From the NCBI GenBank assembly GCA_026874595.1, contig CM049311.1, positions 15,095,676 through 15,159,675 of the forward strand: a stretch of 64,000 bases of DNA, written 5' to 3'. The DNA comes from Sipunculus nudus. Taxonomy: Eukaryota > Annelida > Sipuncula > Golfingiida > Sipunculidae. The position numbers were made by a program, and so were the translations under genes. The first letter of the stretch is position 1; every line of letters begins with the position of its first letter. Under the pieces are notes generated by a model. The model saw only the letters and a program-made list of their open reading frames with translations. It was not told where the DNA came from and made no database searches. Positions 39,075-50,544 of this stretch are shown piece by piece.

Positions 39075-39436
39075 TTTCAGAAAGTAAAGACAATTCATAA
39101 GAATTAAATTTCTTCAGGCAGATACTGTGGTATGCTGCATACCTACAGGGTTCAATTTTACAAGTTCACTTTTTTCAATGTTTAGCGAGGGTTCCATTGC
39201 CATGATTTCACTATACAGTTACATACACCATAACCATATACACCATATATCCATTTTTCAGAAAGTTAAGACAATTCATAAGAATTAAATTTCTTCAGGC
39301 GGATACTGTGGTATGCTGCATACCTACAGGGTTCAATTTTACAAGTTCACTTTTTTCAATGTTTAGCGAGGGTTCCATTGCCATGATTTCACTATACAGA
39401 TACATACACCATAACCATATACACCATATATCCATA
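39075..39436 (+). repeat. Recent tandem duplication, ~181-bp unit
   Basis: Two direct copies (39075-39255 and 39256-39436) that differ at only a few positions. Each contains GCAGATACTGTGGTATGC (GCGG in copy 2) and TACACCATATATCCAT. No gene inside. Confidence 0.9.
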
Positions 39437-40483
39437 ACTATATGTAATTATTTGATTTGCACAAAATCTTAAAATGACAAGGAAACAAGAGAACATAGAG
39501 TGGAACTTCCTGTTTATTAATGTCAGATAATATAAAAGGTTTGATATTTTTTACAATATCAGTCTTTGATTACAGGAAACATAAGAATTGTATCATTTAA
39601 AGTAAACATCTTTATCCTTTTGACTTCTGATACTACAAGCATGGATAATGTGCATGAGATGTCCATTAAAGGTGCCCGTTCACCTTTTTTTTTATAAAGA
39701 ATTTATGTTATTTCTGGCTTCCTCTGTGTATATATTAACAAGCTAAGGGTAGTTTTGGTTGTGAAAAGTTCTTACAGGGCCTTGTGAAGAATGTACTGAT
39801 TTGTTTATCAACAACATGTTTGTAAACAACAATGTTGACAAATGGGGAAAAACATGTAACCTAAGGGGGTAGGTCGCATATATATATGCAGAGGTAGAAA
39901 GGTCACTTGCTTCAAAATGCCATTTGCAAAGCTGACTTGCTGCCAGATTCCCATGTGGAATCTATTTTTATTATCTGCTGGGCCCCCACATATTATAAAC
40001 ATGTTGTTATAAACAAAACAAGCAGCCTGTGTGCAGTGATATCCACGTTTTCTGGCTTATTTTTATAAAAGCTCCACGGGATTACCTTTTGTTTATAAAG
40101 GTCAAGTGATCGGGCCCCTTTAATATTAGGCAAATACAGTATGAATATTCACAAGTGTAGGTTGAGCATCTTGTTTGCAAAAGGTATTTTTACAATAATT
40201 TCCTTTTAGTCAAAGCCTCACGAACAAAGAGAAATCCACAGTATCCTTAATATGAAAACTTTCTAATGGAAACATTTAAAAACTTCACACTTATGAATTC
40301 ACACAAATGCATACACTCAAACTAGAATACGGGCAGTTGACAAGCCACTACGTGTATCGGCGGAAATCAGAGTGGGACTGGTGAAATGAGGCATGGATTC
40401 AGTGGCAAGGGGAAATGGAGTGAGGTGGGTTGCATGTTAGCATTGATGTCTGCAGCTGAAATGTGTATGCAGATGGCACTACC

Positions 40484-41190
40484 TGCCACAAAATCCAGAA
40501 AGTTATTCAAGGTGTATAAAACTTAAAAATTTTAGGCAGATAAGTCGAACCACTGCCGAGATGTGTGATTTTATTCCACGGCAGATAAAAAGACGAACAC
40601 CGTGCAAAAATGGTTGCAGGTGGCGCCACCAGTTTTGCGTATGAATAAAAGCTATGTGAGATCAACACATGCAAAATTTCAGGTGGATACGTCAAACCAG
40701 TCCTGAGATATGCCTGGATGTTTGAAGCCTGAACATGAATGTAGGTGGTGCCACCTGCCACAAAATCAAAAAAGCTATCCAAGATGTATATACATGCAAA
40801 ATTTTAGCCAGATAAGTACCACTGCCGAGATATGAGTGATTTTATCCAACGGCAGACAAACAGACAGACGCTGTGCATAATGGTTGCAGGTGGCACCACC
40901 ATTTTTTATGTATGTTATACAGCTATCCAAGGACTACATTTGTGCAAAACTTTTTAGCCTGATTGGTCAGACGTCCGGAGATATATGGGTTTATGTGTCA
41001 AAACAGACACACAGATGGACGTACTGGAGAAAGGAAAGGTCAGAGGTCAATGCAAAATATTTTGGCACCAGTTCACATGTGACCTGATCAGGGTGTAAAG
41101 TTTCAGAAAAATCTGTCCAGTGGTCTCAGAATTCTATTCCAGAAACAAACGCAGTGGTGGCGGCGGGGGCAGAACTCGGTCAAAAACATA
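40484..41190 (+). repeat. Dispersed repeat with tandem ~130-260-bp units
   Basis: Recurring blocks CTGCCACAAAATC, GCTATCCAAG, CACTGCCGAGATATG, CGGCAGACAAACAGACAGAC and GTTGCAGGTGGC. Runs of CAGACAGAC-type sequence are common at the ends of mollusc repeats. No coding support. Confidence 0.55.
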
Positions 41191-42150
41191 GTATCAAAAA
41201 CATACAATTATGAATAAGTTAAACTACATGGTTGTACAGATGTTAAAAAGTTTATTTTTTTTTCTTACACTGTACATGAAATGATATTGTACATTACTTT
41301 AATGCTGATTTTCAGATGAATATTTACATAATTCCAAGTGAATATACTGCGGAAGCCACTGAAAATGGCTAATAATGGAAATTAAAGGAAAACAATCGTA
41401 TATACCCTTGCCTTCATTTAAATTTAGCTGTACCTTAATATACTGCTTAAAATATTTTTTTTCCCACTAGCTAAAATCCCTGTATGATGATGAGTATATT
41501 GATCACAAATCTGATTTTTGTTTAATCTGGAAAACTTGACTTTTAACTTTTAAACCCCTTGGACCTAGCTTCCAATCAATTTGATTCTTTTCAGTTTAGT
41601 CTTGTACAGCATTGACATTATGATCAATATCTCAGATTAATACTAGTATCTTGTGAAAAGGTGCATCATCTGCAGTTCTGATAATATTATTTTGTAATTT
41701 TAAACTCATTGGTCCATCATCCTTGTGATTAGATACATTAGTACAATATTAATTTGCAAAGGTTACTTTAATAATGATTGTTTACCCGGCTTGCCAAATA
41801 ATACAACAGTATGACAACATAATCTGTAAAATGTCATCCAATCCCATAATGCCAAACATTAAATATCTTATATCAGATCTTGTGCTGTGTGCACTCCTTT
41901 GAGCATATATTAATGAATTTCATCATCAGGTCAAGTATGACCAGCCTGTACATATTTCTTAAGGACAATTTGTATAAATTCATGCATATTAGATGTGTAT
42001 TATGGTGTATTCGGAAACTTGAAATTTTTACTGCATACCCTTACAAATACATCTTAATATGATAATGTTGTTAGTTCAACGTTCCCTTGGACAGTACTTT
42101 GCTGCTACATCACAGGTACTAAAATCACGTTCAGCCTATCCCACAATGCA

Positions 42151-42190
42151 TCACTCTTTCTGCTGTTCTTTCTTCAAATCAGCCTGGTAC
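42151..42190 (-). CDS. Possible terminal coding exon of a minus-strand gene
   Basis: On the minus strand a strong pyrimidine tract and acceptor (tctttttattttcag) precede a short open frame encoding YQADLKKEQQKE followed by TGA (42153-42151). The first base completes a codon from the previous exon. The lysine/glutamate-rich end looks like a real protein C-terminus, and AATAAA on this strand (41256-41251) could end its mRNA. No upstream exon could be assigned, so this is tentative. Confidence 0.35.
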
Positions 42191-43021
42191 CTGAAAATAA
42201 AAAGAGAAAAACAATAGCATCACATCAAATATTTATGTTGGTAAAAGCTTTATCTCATTGGAGTTGCTGTGTACATTTTCAGGACTGGCTGTCCTGGTTT
42301 ATTCTAAGATAGTAGGTCTCAATTAGAATAAGGCACTCCCAACACCTACCATGAAAGTACTTTAACTAAAAACATCATTAAGACAGGCTAAAAATAAATG
42401 TTAACAATAAAGAATACACAAGTTGAGTAACGTAGGATGCGGCCAGCTTTTAAAAGATGTCTGAACTCTCATACTAAAACTCCACCAGGGCAGCCACAGC
42501 AAATGTTCAAATGTCATCTAGATCTTGGGGTTTAATTTTAATGTCTAAACAACACTTAAATTAAGCAGATGTTTCGCTACATCAAATCAAGCCAGATAAT
42601 TTGGCTCACTACTGAAGTTGATCCTCTTATTTCCAAGTCAGCCACAGTCAAGTGGCTTAAACTGCACGAGTCTCTAAAGGTTATTGTACAAACAATGCAA
42701 CAAAAAGGGACAATAAGAAAAAAAAGACAATGTACTGGGGGTATCAGATTCAAAGGAAGACAAAAGACCTTGATGTTGGTATTTCTTCTATCAATAACAG
42801 CACAGAGGTGTTTGCAGAAACCCTGGTAAATCAATCCTCTACAAGCCAACGCAGGTATAAAGATAGAACGCTGACTGTCACAGTCAGTGAGAGATCAGTC
42901 ACTATACACTGCTAAAAATAAGTTTCTTGATAAGATGATATTTCTTATCCTTAGAATCTTGTCTGTTGAAAAGAAATCCAAGTTATTTTTCCCTTGATTT
43001 ATAGGCAGCATGCTTAAGGTA

Positions 43022-43113
43022 AAACAAGGGACCCATGGGTCACGGCGCTCAGCTGTTATATATGATAAAAAAATATGATTTTGAAATGAGGCACATGCTG
43101 GTTTTGTGTGGTA
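43022..43113 (+). repeat. Dispersed repeat end (GTGACCCATGGGTCC type)
   Basis: Contains GGGACCCATGGGTCACGGCG and CAGCTGTTATATATGAT. Shorter relatives of the same motif lie near 15171, 31789 and 36955. Confidence 0.8.
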
Positions 43114-44588
43114 ATAAATATAAGCTGTATTATGAGTTGTTGGTGTTTAGCTTTTGTATGATTTTGATAGTTTCTGTGGAGACGGGGAGAGATTAAATGC
43201 ATTTATTTTATTAACAAATGGAGTGCTATTGTCATACAGATTTTGACTTGGCCATATAACTGATAAGCAGCAAATATAAGATAAGAGTTTAACTATTTAT
43301 TCAAATTTAATAACAAATATTGAGCCAAATATAATTTTGATTAAAAATAATAAGAGAATCATATGATTTTTTCAAATAAAATATAACTGAAATGATTATT
43401 AAAATAATATTATAGAATATATTCATGAATGCATTCATTAATACATTTTGAAAGTATTCGCGCTGGTATTCAAATACTTTCATTTTTACCTGAATTCCCA
43501 TTCTTATGCAAGAAATTTTATAATGGAGTAAATATTCATATTCATATTCAAATACATTTGCAAAGTATTTGCACTATGTCTGGCCGAGCTGAAGTTTGAA
43601 ATTATGCAAATGCAAAATATGAAAAATATTCTATTGTAATGTTTTCATTTATATAAGCATATGAGAACTGCTAAGAGGAAAGGGGCCCTCCTGCTTGGTT
43701 ATAGTAAAGTTCTAAATATATGATTGCAAACTAATACTCTGACAAGACTGTCATGAAGAAAAACAGTGACAGTTTTGAGATACTGTGATGCATATGAAAA
43801 ATTTACAGATGGACAGGCAAGAGGACAGAATGGACTAATACCTTTATTTCACTTTCAAGGGAATAATGCATTTAAGTTTATATATAAGCCTATTTTTTAG
43901 CATATCCACTTTTTCCATTAATAATTTTTATCTGATTCATTTTTTTATTTACAAGTTTTATAAATTTGTAATAAAAAAACCTGAAAATAAAAGTTAAAAT
44001 ATTAGAATACTAAGTTGCAATCATTATATATCCAGAGTGTAGCTCATATTGGGTCATATTATGCACACACATATATTTTATTATTTTTAAATCAAATGTT
44101 TAAACTGAATTTAAAAGAAAATAATGCCACAACATGGCATCTACAAGATTATTCCTTGAATCCCTATTAAAAAGTTTTGCACATTGGAGTTTTCAGTACA
44201 TGCTTAATTTTATTCACCGAAATAAAATAAAAGATTCAGTAAATTTGATAAAATAAAAACATCTTTTCAAATAAAGTATACACACTGTTGGTTAAATGAG
44301 AGACAAACAATATCATTATGCTAATTACAATCTCAGCTTTAATTTATTACTGGAATTAATAGTCAATTTCACACCTGGTGAAGTTTTACTCTTCTGAAGT
44401 AAAGCATTACTTATCTGATGAACATCCACACTTTCATAGCAATACACCACTTTGTGGACACAATTACATGTGCACTTTAATCACTGTAACCATGGTAGTA
44501 CAATACAAAATCTAAAATGTAGCACAGCCAAGAATAAAATAAAATAGGAAATTAATAACATTCATCTAGTTAATGCACCATCTGGTGA

Positions 44589-44601
44589 GGGGGGGGGGGG
44601 G
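44589..44601 (+). repeat. G13 homopolymer
   Basis: Thirteen consecutive G in gene-free sequence. Confidence 0.85.
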
Positions 44602-46049
44602 TGCAGGGCAGAGGGGAAGCATGCTAGTAGTGGCCAAGCTGAGCCAAGGCAAGCTGCCTGGGGTGGGTTACATAGTGCAAGTGAAGGCTGTACTACTAGG
44701 TGGGCTAGATGTAAACAACACTTGACAAGGTGTATGACAACTTGAATAAAGGCTACTCTTTTTCAAGCAATTACTTTGAAATTTCAGATTTTAAAAGATT
44801 AAATCCTTATGTATATATGCTGTGTAAATTAAATCAACAGTGCTTACAGGGAAAAAACGTGCCATTGCCAAAGTTGGACAAAATTTAAGGTATTGATTTT
44901 TTATTTATGCTAATATCTTAAAAAATTTGCAAAATTGAGATCTAATTTTGGGTAAACAATTGAATCTTGATTGAAAAAAGTTATATTCCTGAAAAAAAGT
45001 CTCCAGATTTAGCAATTCACATGGTAAGTGAGCAAATATATTTTTCCTGATTTTAAAAAAATTGCATTATATTTGGGTCCATAACTTCAAAATAATACCC
45101 AATAGTGACCTAAATTTTGGTATGTGCATTGAATATGTATGGAAGAATATGAATACTTAATATGATCAAAAACAGATCAGTGGTTTTGATATTAGGCAGC
45201 CTTGAAGTGTAACAATGGCTTTTTAAGGAAAACGGAGGTTTTTCCTTAATATCTCGAAGGGACGAAGTCCTAATGACCCAATTTTCGGTATGGTAGGAGA
45301 TTTTGGGGACATCTAATGGTATGCAGAATTTTGGATTCGTAGGTTCAACAGTTTCAAAATGTGCCCTGTTAACGGCCGGCCGGCCGGACGGACGACCTAC
45401 AAAGGACCACAACTATAGCTCAGATGACTTATAGTCAGCTGAGCTAAAAAAATGAATCTAGATTTTCTTAAGAATAGATATATTATCTTCTCACTGGAAA
45501 AATGTTCTTCATCATGATTAAAAGAATGTTCTTGACTCTCTCCCAAGAAAAATTACAAAGATATTTTTTTCCAGGTTGCAATATCTTTACAGAAGAAAAA
45601 ATTAATTCTTATAAGAAAAATTTTCTTAACCCCAAAACAAAGAAAAAATTTCTCGCCCAACTTCCTGGAAAATTTTCTTGCCATTATTTTTTTTGGGGTT
45701 ATATTAGAAAGAAAATTTTTTTTCTGGCTGTGTTGAGGCATGATGCAGCATACAACCAGGACAATAAAAATTTCCTCATTATTATTAATACATCTTTTTC
45801 ACCACAGTGCTATCTCTTTGTTCATAGAGTTAAACAAATCACTGGTGGCAGAAACATTCACACTGAATAATTCCTTTGTATATCATCATAAGATAGGATA
45901 TATTACAAAATCTATAACAGGCATGTACCTTGTGATGAAATGAAACCTGACTCATGCTACCATTTATAAAGAGATAAATTGTTTTGAGTTTGAACACTAG
46001 GTGGCACTGAGAAGCAAAAAGAGTGTTATTGTAAATAGTAACTATAATA

Positions 46050-47059
46050 CAGTGAACTCCCACATGACGACCACCCCGTTAACACGACCACTCCGCTAAC
46101 ACGACCACTTTTCTTGGTCCCCGAATTGTCTTATAAAATTTATTATATAAAATAACTTCGATAACACGACCACCCTGCTATCACGACCAATGACCACCTT
46201 TTTTGGTCCCGACCTTCAGATGAGCCCCCGTATCACGACCACTGGCCCGTGGCAACTGCGGCCCGTAGAGTAGATGATTGAAACGCACATAGCCCAACTT
46301 AGACTTTGATAATAGCCCATAATTAATTAGCTGTATCACGACCTCTGGCCTGTGGCAACAGCGGCCCGTTGAGCGGGTGACATGCTCATCGCCCAGCTTG
46401 GACTTATTTAATAGCCCACGAGGAAAACCCGCTGTCATCTGCCCGGCCATAGTAAGGCTTGTTTTTTTTATGCTGCCCAACCTGTTAGCCAAACTATACA
46501 CATCAATAGATATTGGACTCCATGGTCCATTGCATTGTTTGTTGAGTAAGGTTATTAGATTAGCATTTAACACACTGATCAAACAGGAGTTTGGCAAACA
46601 TAACTGACACCACATGCATAAATTCAGGTGAGTAAAGTAAAACTCTGACAAATCACATTTCAATGATCAAGCAGGAACCATATAAATAACACTTATAATT
46701 TGATGTGTTCATTCTGTTCTCACTACATGTTTGACATCAGACCATCTTCGTGTTAAGACCGATGTAAGAATACTTCAACGCCAACTTTTTGTTTCATTTG
46801 TGTGTTTTATTTCTATGTGAATGAACTTTTGAATCATATTTATGTTTATTATTTATTTTTCTTTATATTTTAAATTTTAAATTTAACAGGGACAACAACT
46901 TAACATTTACCTGAAATACCAATATTATCGCCTGCGTTAATATTGACAGACTAATGTACAAGCATCTCGCTAACACGACCACCCCGCTAACACGACCATC
47001 CCGCTAACACGACCACTTTGCCTGATCCCGCAGGTAGCTGCGTTAGCGGGGTTTTACTG
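46050..47059. mobile_element. Pogo/Tigger-like non-autonomous DNA transposon
   Basis: The ends read CAGTGAACTCCC on the left and, inverted on the right, CAGTAAAACCCC, each next to TA. This is the pattern of the pogo/Tigger branch of Tc1/mariner. The subterminal regions carry clusters of GCTAACACGACCAC (46076-46200 and 46965-47021). Inside is a tandem pair of about 103 bp (46231-46333 and 46334-46433) containing TATCACGACC and GCGGCCCGT. No transposase motif was found. Confidence 0.6.
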
Positions 47060-50000
47060 TATTTCAAAGTACTTCATTGTTAAAGTGACTATATCCTCTG
47101 TCAATAAAGAATTAACTGGGTACGTAAGTAACTACTATTATGTCCAACAACCTGTGCCATTTTGTTATGTCCATCTCAAATCCTTGAACCTAAAGTTAAA
47201 GAATTGAAACCCTGCATATTATAAGATAAATTAAATGGCACAATTTGTGAGAACACTGGTATCAATTATAACATAAATTTAAAACTTGGATATTACGCCT
47301 TCACTGACACTATATACATGCATGATACCTGACTAACATTCACATGAATTTGGTGATATCACTGGGATGTCATCTCAATTTTTTGTTAATTGTTTTGCTG
47401 AATTCATTCCAAATTCATTATATGGAATTCATAAAATAGAGAGTATTAAATCTTCTTTTCATAAGGTTGTTGTTGTCAGAAAGTGAATTATCACATCTTA
47501 TATGTGGTCTGATTTATTTTAAGTAATAGGGCACTCAGAGCATAAAAATTTACAAATTTATTGGAAAAATCATCAAGATTTACAGTGCAGTTCTTAACAC
47601 AGGAAGACATGCCACTCTGACAGGTTGATACACTCTCTAATGTTAGAGGGGCAAAAAGCTGGAGGGATGAAACAGGGAAGCTTTGGTGCATTTCCCAAAA
47701 CTTATGAGACAATAGTTGGGACAGGGGTTGAAATTTTTCAAATGAGAATACATGAATGAATGGTATTAATGGCATGGAACAGGTGTAATTTCAAATAATG
47801 ACTTAACAGTGAAGTTATAGCAGGAGCTAACAATAAAGAAAGCCATATTCGTGGGTGAACCGGATAAACAACAGCAAAAATCAATCGGTGATCAGTGAGC
47901 GTAAGATGCCGGACTAGTGATGGGATAAGCAGCCATTGTATCAGACAATGGATTGATCTGGTTCTCGCTATATCATGACTGAGGTACCAGTTAAACGAGA
48001 GCTGTCAGATAACGATGTCAGTGCCTTGGATTAAACAGCCTGCATGTGGATAGCACAGATCTGTGTTTATACAGTATACACTTAAGAGCACACAACTGTA
48101 TGAGAATCAGTATATGGAATAGTTTAAAATTCAGAATTAATAGGAAGTTCCTTATGTACGCAGCAATATGGGATTAAAGTATGGTTATGCAGACTCAAGT
48201 CGAGAAAATAACTAACAGTTCACACTGCTTGCCAGTTGCCATGGCTGGACGCACTAAGGTCGGGAAAGGCCACGACTAGCTCTAAACAAGTAAACAAGCA
48301 TACAGCACACTGATAACCGGTCTCAAGAGCGGAGAGCCCCACTCTGGTAAAGTGTATGTGTGCCATACTGGAACACAAGTATAGGCATGCAAGTATAGGT
48401 CACTATGGTGTTAAGTAGTACAGCACATGTTGGCGAGTACAATACTTGTGCGAGCGATCTGAGCTGTGGAACTTGCCAGTGTTATAAACATTTGGTGCTA
48501 TAAACCTTCGACAAACTGTTCCATGAACTCTTGTCACCTGTCTGCTATACCAGAGTTCTCTATAACAGTGCCACTGGTAATGAAAGGTGAACGCCGTGTT
48601 ATTTAATAACACTACATGTACCACAGTGTACAGCTGTAGTCATACACAGCTAATACAAACCAACAGAGCAAGCACTGGTTACAATCCTGAATGGATATAA
48701 TTATCAGTCAAGATCTGAGAAAGGATTAATCAGCCAAGCTAATGACTACTATCCAAGGAATTATAAGGTGAAACTGACACAATTCAGAGAATTTATCAAC
48801 TATACTTCACAAACTTATATAAGAGAACGTACAAACTTTCATTCTTTACTCACTTCACATATTTTAAATTCTTCACTTTGCAAGTCTTCTTCCAAGGAAA
48901 TTTGCAATAGTACTGAGGTGGACAAAGGACTTGTGGTCAATCATCCACTGACCAATCAAGTTGAGGCCAGGTAGGTTTAAAATTGGATTGTCTACATCAT
49001 GATAATCTTGTTAATCCGCTAATCCAGGTTCCTGGATAAGCCAATGAATGGAACAGTCAAGGCTTAATTATGTAGGTGTTTTATATATTAAAGTACTACG
49101 CTTTTCAGGTAGTAGGGTATCATATTCATTATCAATACAGGTACATGTACTGTTGAATAAAGTACCTTGATGCTGAAACCTGAGTTTACCTGTACCTTCA
49201 ACACCTTCCAGTTGGCCAGGGTTATGTGGCCATCCCTGTTTAGGACATAAATGATGTTGTCCTACACATTCACCACTTATTTTTCATGGATCCATTTCTT
49301 TTTGCAAATGAAGGCCAGGTTCTTAGTAATGTTGCTAATTTGTGCTAATGAAATCATAAAAGTATAAAAAATTGACTAAATTTTGTTTTAGTCATACACA
49401 CCATTTCAGGAATTGAAACAAAATGTTGTATTTTCTAAACAGACTGGCTGAATTTTCAGTGTATCAATGGGTAGAGAAAGAACAAGCAAATTCATAGAAT
49501 TTATGTTCTTTGTTCCGCCTCTTGTTATTTTAGCTTCCTGTGATATGTTCAATATGTTTTAGTTTTTATTTTCCCCTGAAGATGACTCCACATGTCATAG
49601 TGCCTGTGTTCTAGTTTTCATTGACCCCTGACCTCCATGTCATAATTTTTGTTGTGAATCAGGAACAAAAGGGAAGATTTTTGTTTGTTTTGGACATGGT
49701 GATAATAAACACTCCAAAACCAATCCAAACCAAGGTAACGGTATGCATATGAGCAATCACTGACCCAAATTTGAATGAAATTGGATAATATTCAGAAAAG
49801 TTATCACACAGAAACGAAAACCTGACTGACGGACAAAGAGAGGGACAGGCAGACAGAAAATTTGCATGCTCTAACCATATCCTCCCTGAGCCCATAGAAC
49901 ACTATATTTTGAGTGGCCATGTCTTTTAATTCATATACAATATCTCAAAAAAGGCACCTAATGAATTTCAATGAAGTTTTCTGAAAGATGAGGGTAATAG

Positions 50001-50444
50001 GTAAAGAATTTTGTTGCATTTCTAAAACAGTTTTGGTTCAAGCTTAATTCTATTTAATTAGACCTAAGGCTAAGCCTTGGCACTTCATTGCTACTTATTT
50101 TTTTTATATTAATTTGCAGGTTTATAAATTTTGATGGACACTGGTGAAAAAGACTACAGTGAATGTAATGTGTTACTGTGTACCTTGGTTAGAAGATTTA
50201 GGCAGTTACTTGAACCTTGAATTTCTGTCTCCATTGCTACATACTGAAGTAAACTGAACTGTGAATTTCTTATGTCTATATTCCTACATTATCAATTATC
50301 AAAGCAGCATCTACAGAATATTTTTGGAAACATTAAAGGGTAATAAATGTTACAATAAGCTGGGTTGAAATAGTCCAAAATGTGACTGATTAATATACAA
50401 TGATAAAATTATACTGAATAATCAACATTAAAAGTGTTCTCATT

Positions 50445-50544
50445 ACAGGACTAGTAGAAGTATGAAGACCTAGAACGAGGGATATTTATATCTACGGTCA
50501 CATGCTATCATCTGTGACCCACCAGGCACAAAGACAGAAGACTT
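50445..50544 (+). other. 3' splice acceptor and 5' untranslated region of the ankyrin gene
   Basis: The sequence tctcattacag|ga ends at 50448 and is followed by about 96 nt with an in-frame stop before the ATG at 50545. A possible upstream exon ends at ggccag|gtaggt near 48970, but the partner exon is not certain. Confidence 0.35.

Larger units (their letters stand above)
35355..42150. other. Gene-free stretch downstream of the CAP-Gly gene
   Basis: Probably 3' untranslated sequence followed by intergenic DNA. Holds the minisatellite at 36.7 kb, the 181-bp duplication at 39.1 kb and the repeat at 40.5-41.2 kb. The segment 37.86-38.1 kb is CA/CT-rich (repeated CACTGCA-like words) without clear coding. 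Confidence 0.5.
42191..50444. other. Mostly gene-free stretch between the terminal minus-strand exon and the ankyrin gene
   Basis: AT-rich with the pogo-like element, a mollusc-type repeat end at 45355-45445 (GGCCGGCCGGCCGGACGGAC) and another at 49655-49880. The block 47870-48740 is less AT-rich and may be a promoter region for either strand; a donor-like ggccag|gtaggt lies at 48970. Confidence 0.45.

Noticed and set aside
45502-45870. 122-codon plus-strand ORF
   Set aside because: Lys/Phe-rich translation of AT-rich, partly self-complementary DNA; no splice or domain support.
46181-46663. 160-codon minus-strand ORF
   Set aside because: It lies inside the pogo-like element, across a tandem duplication, and shows no transposase motif.
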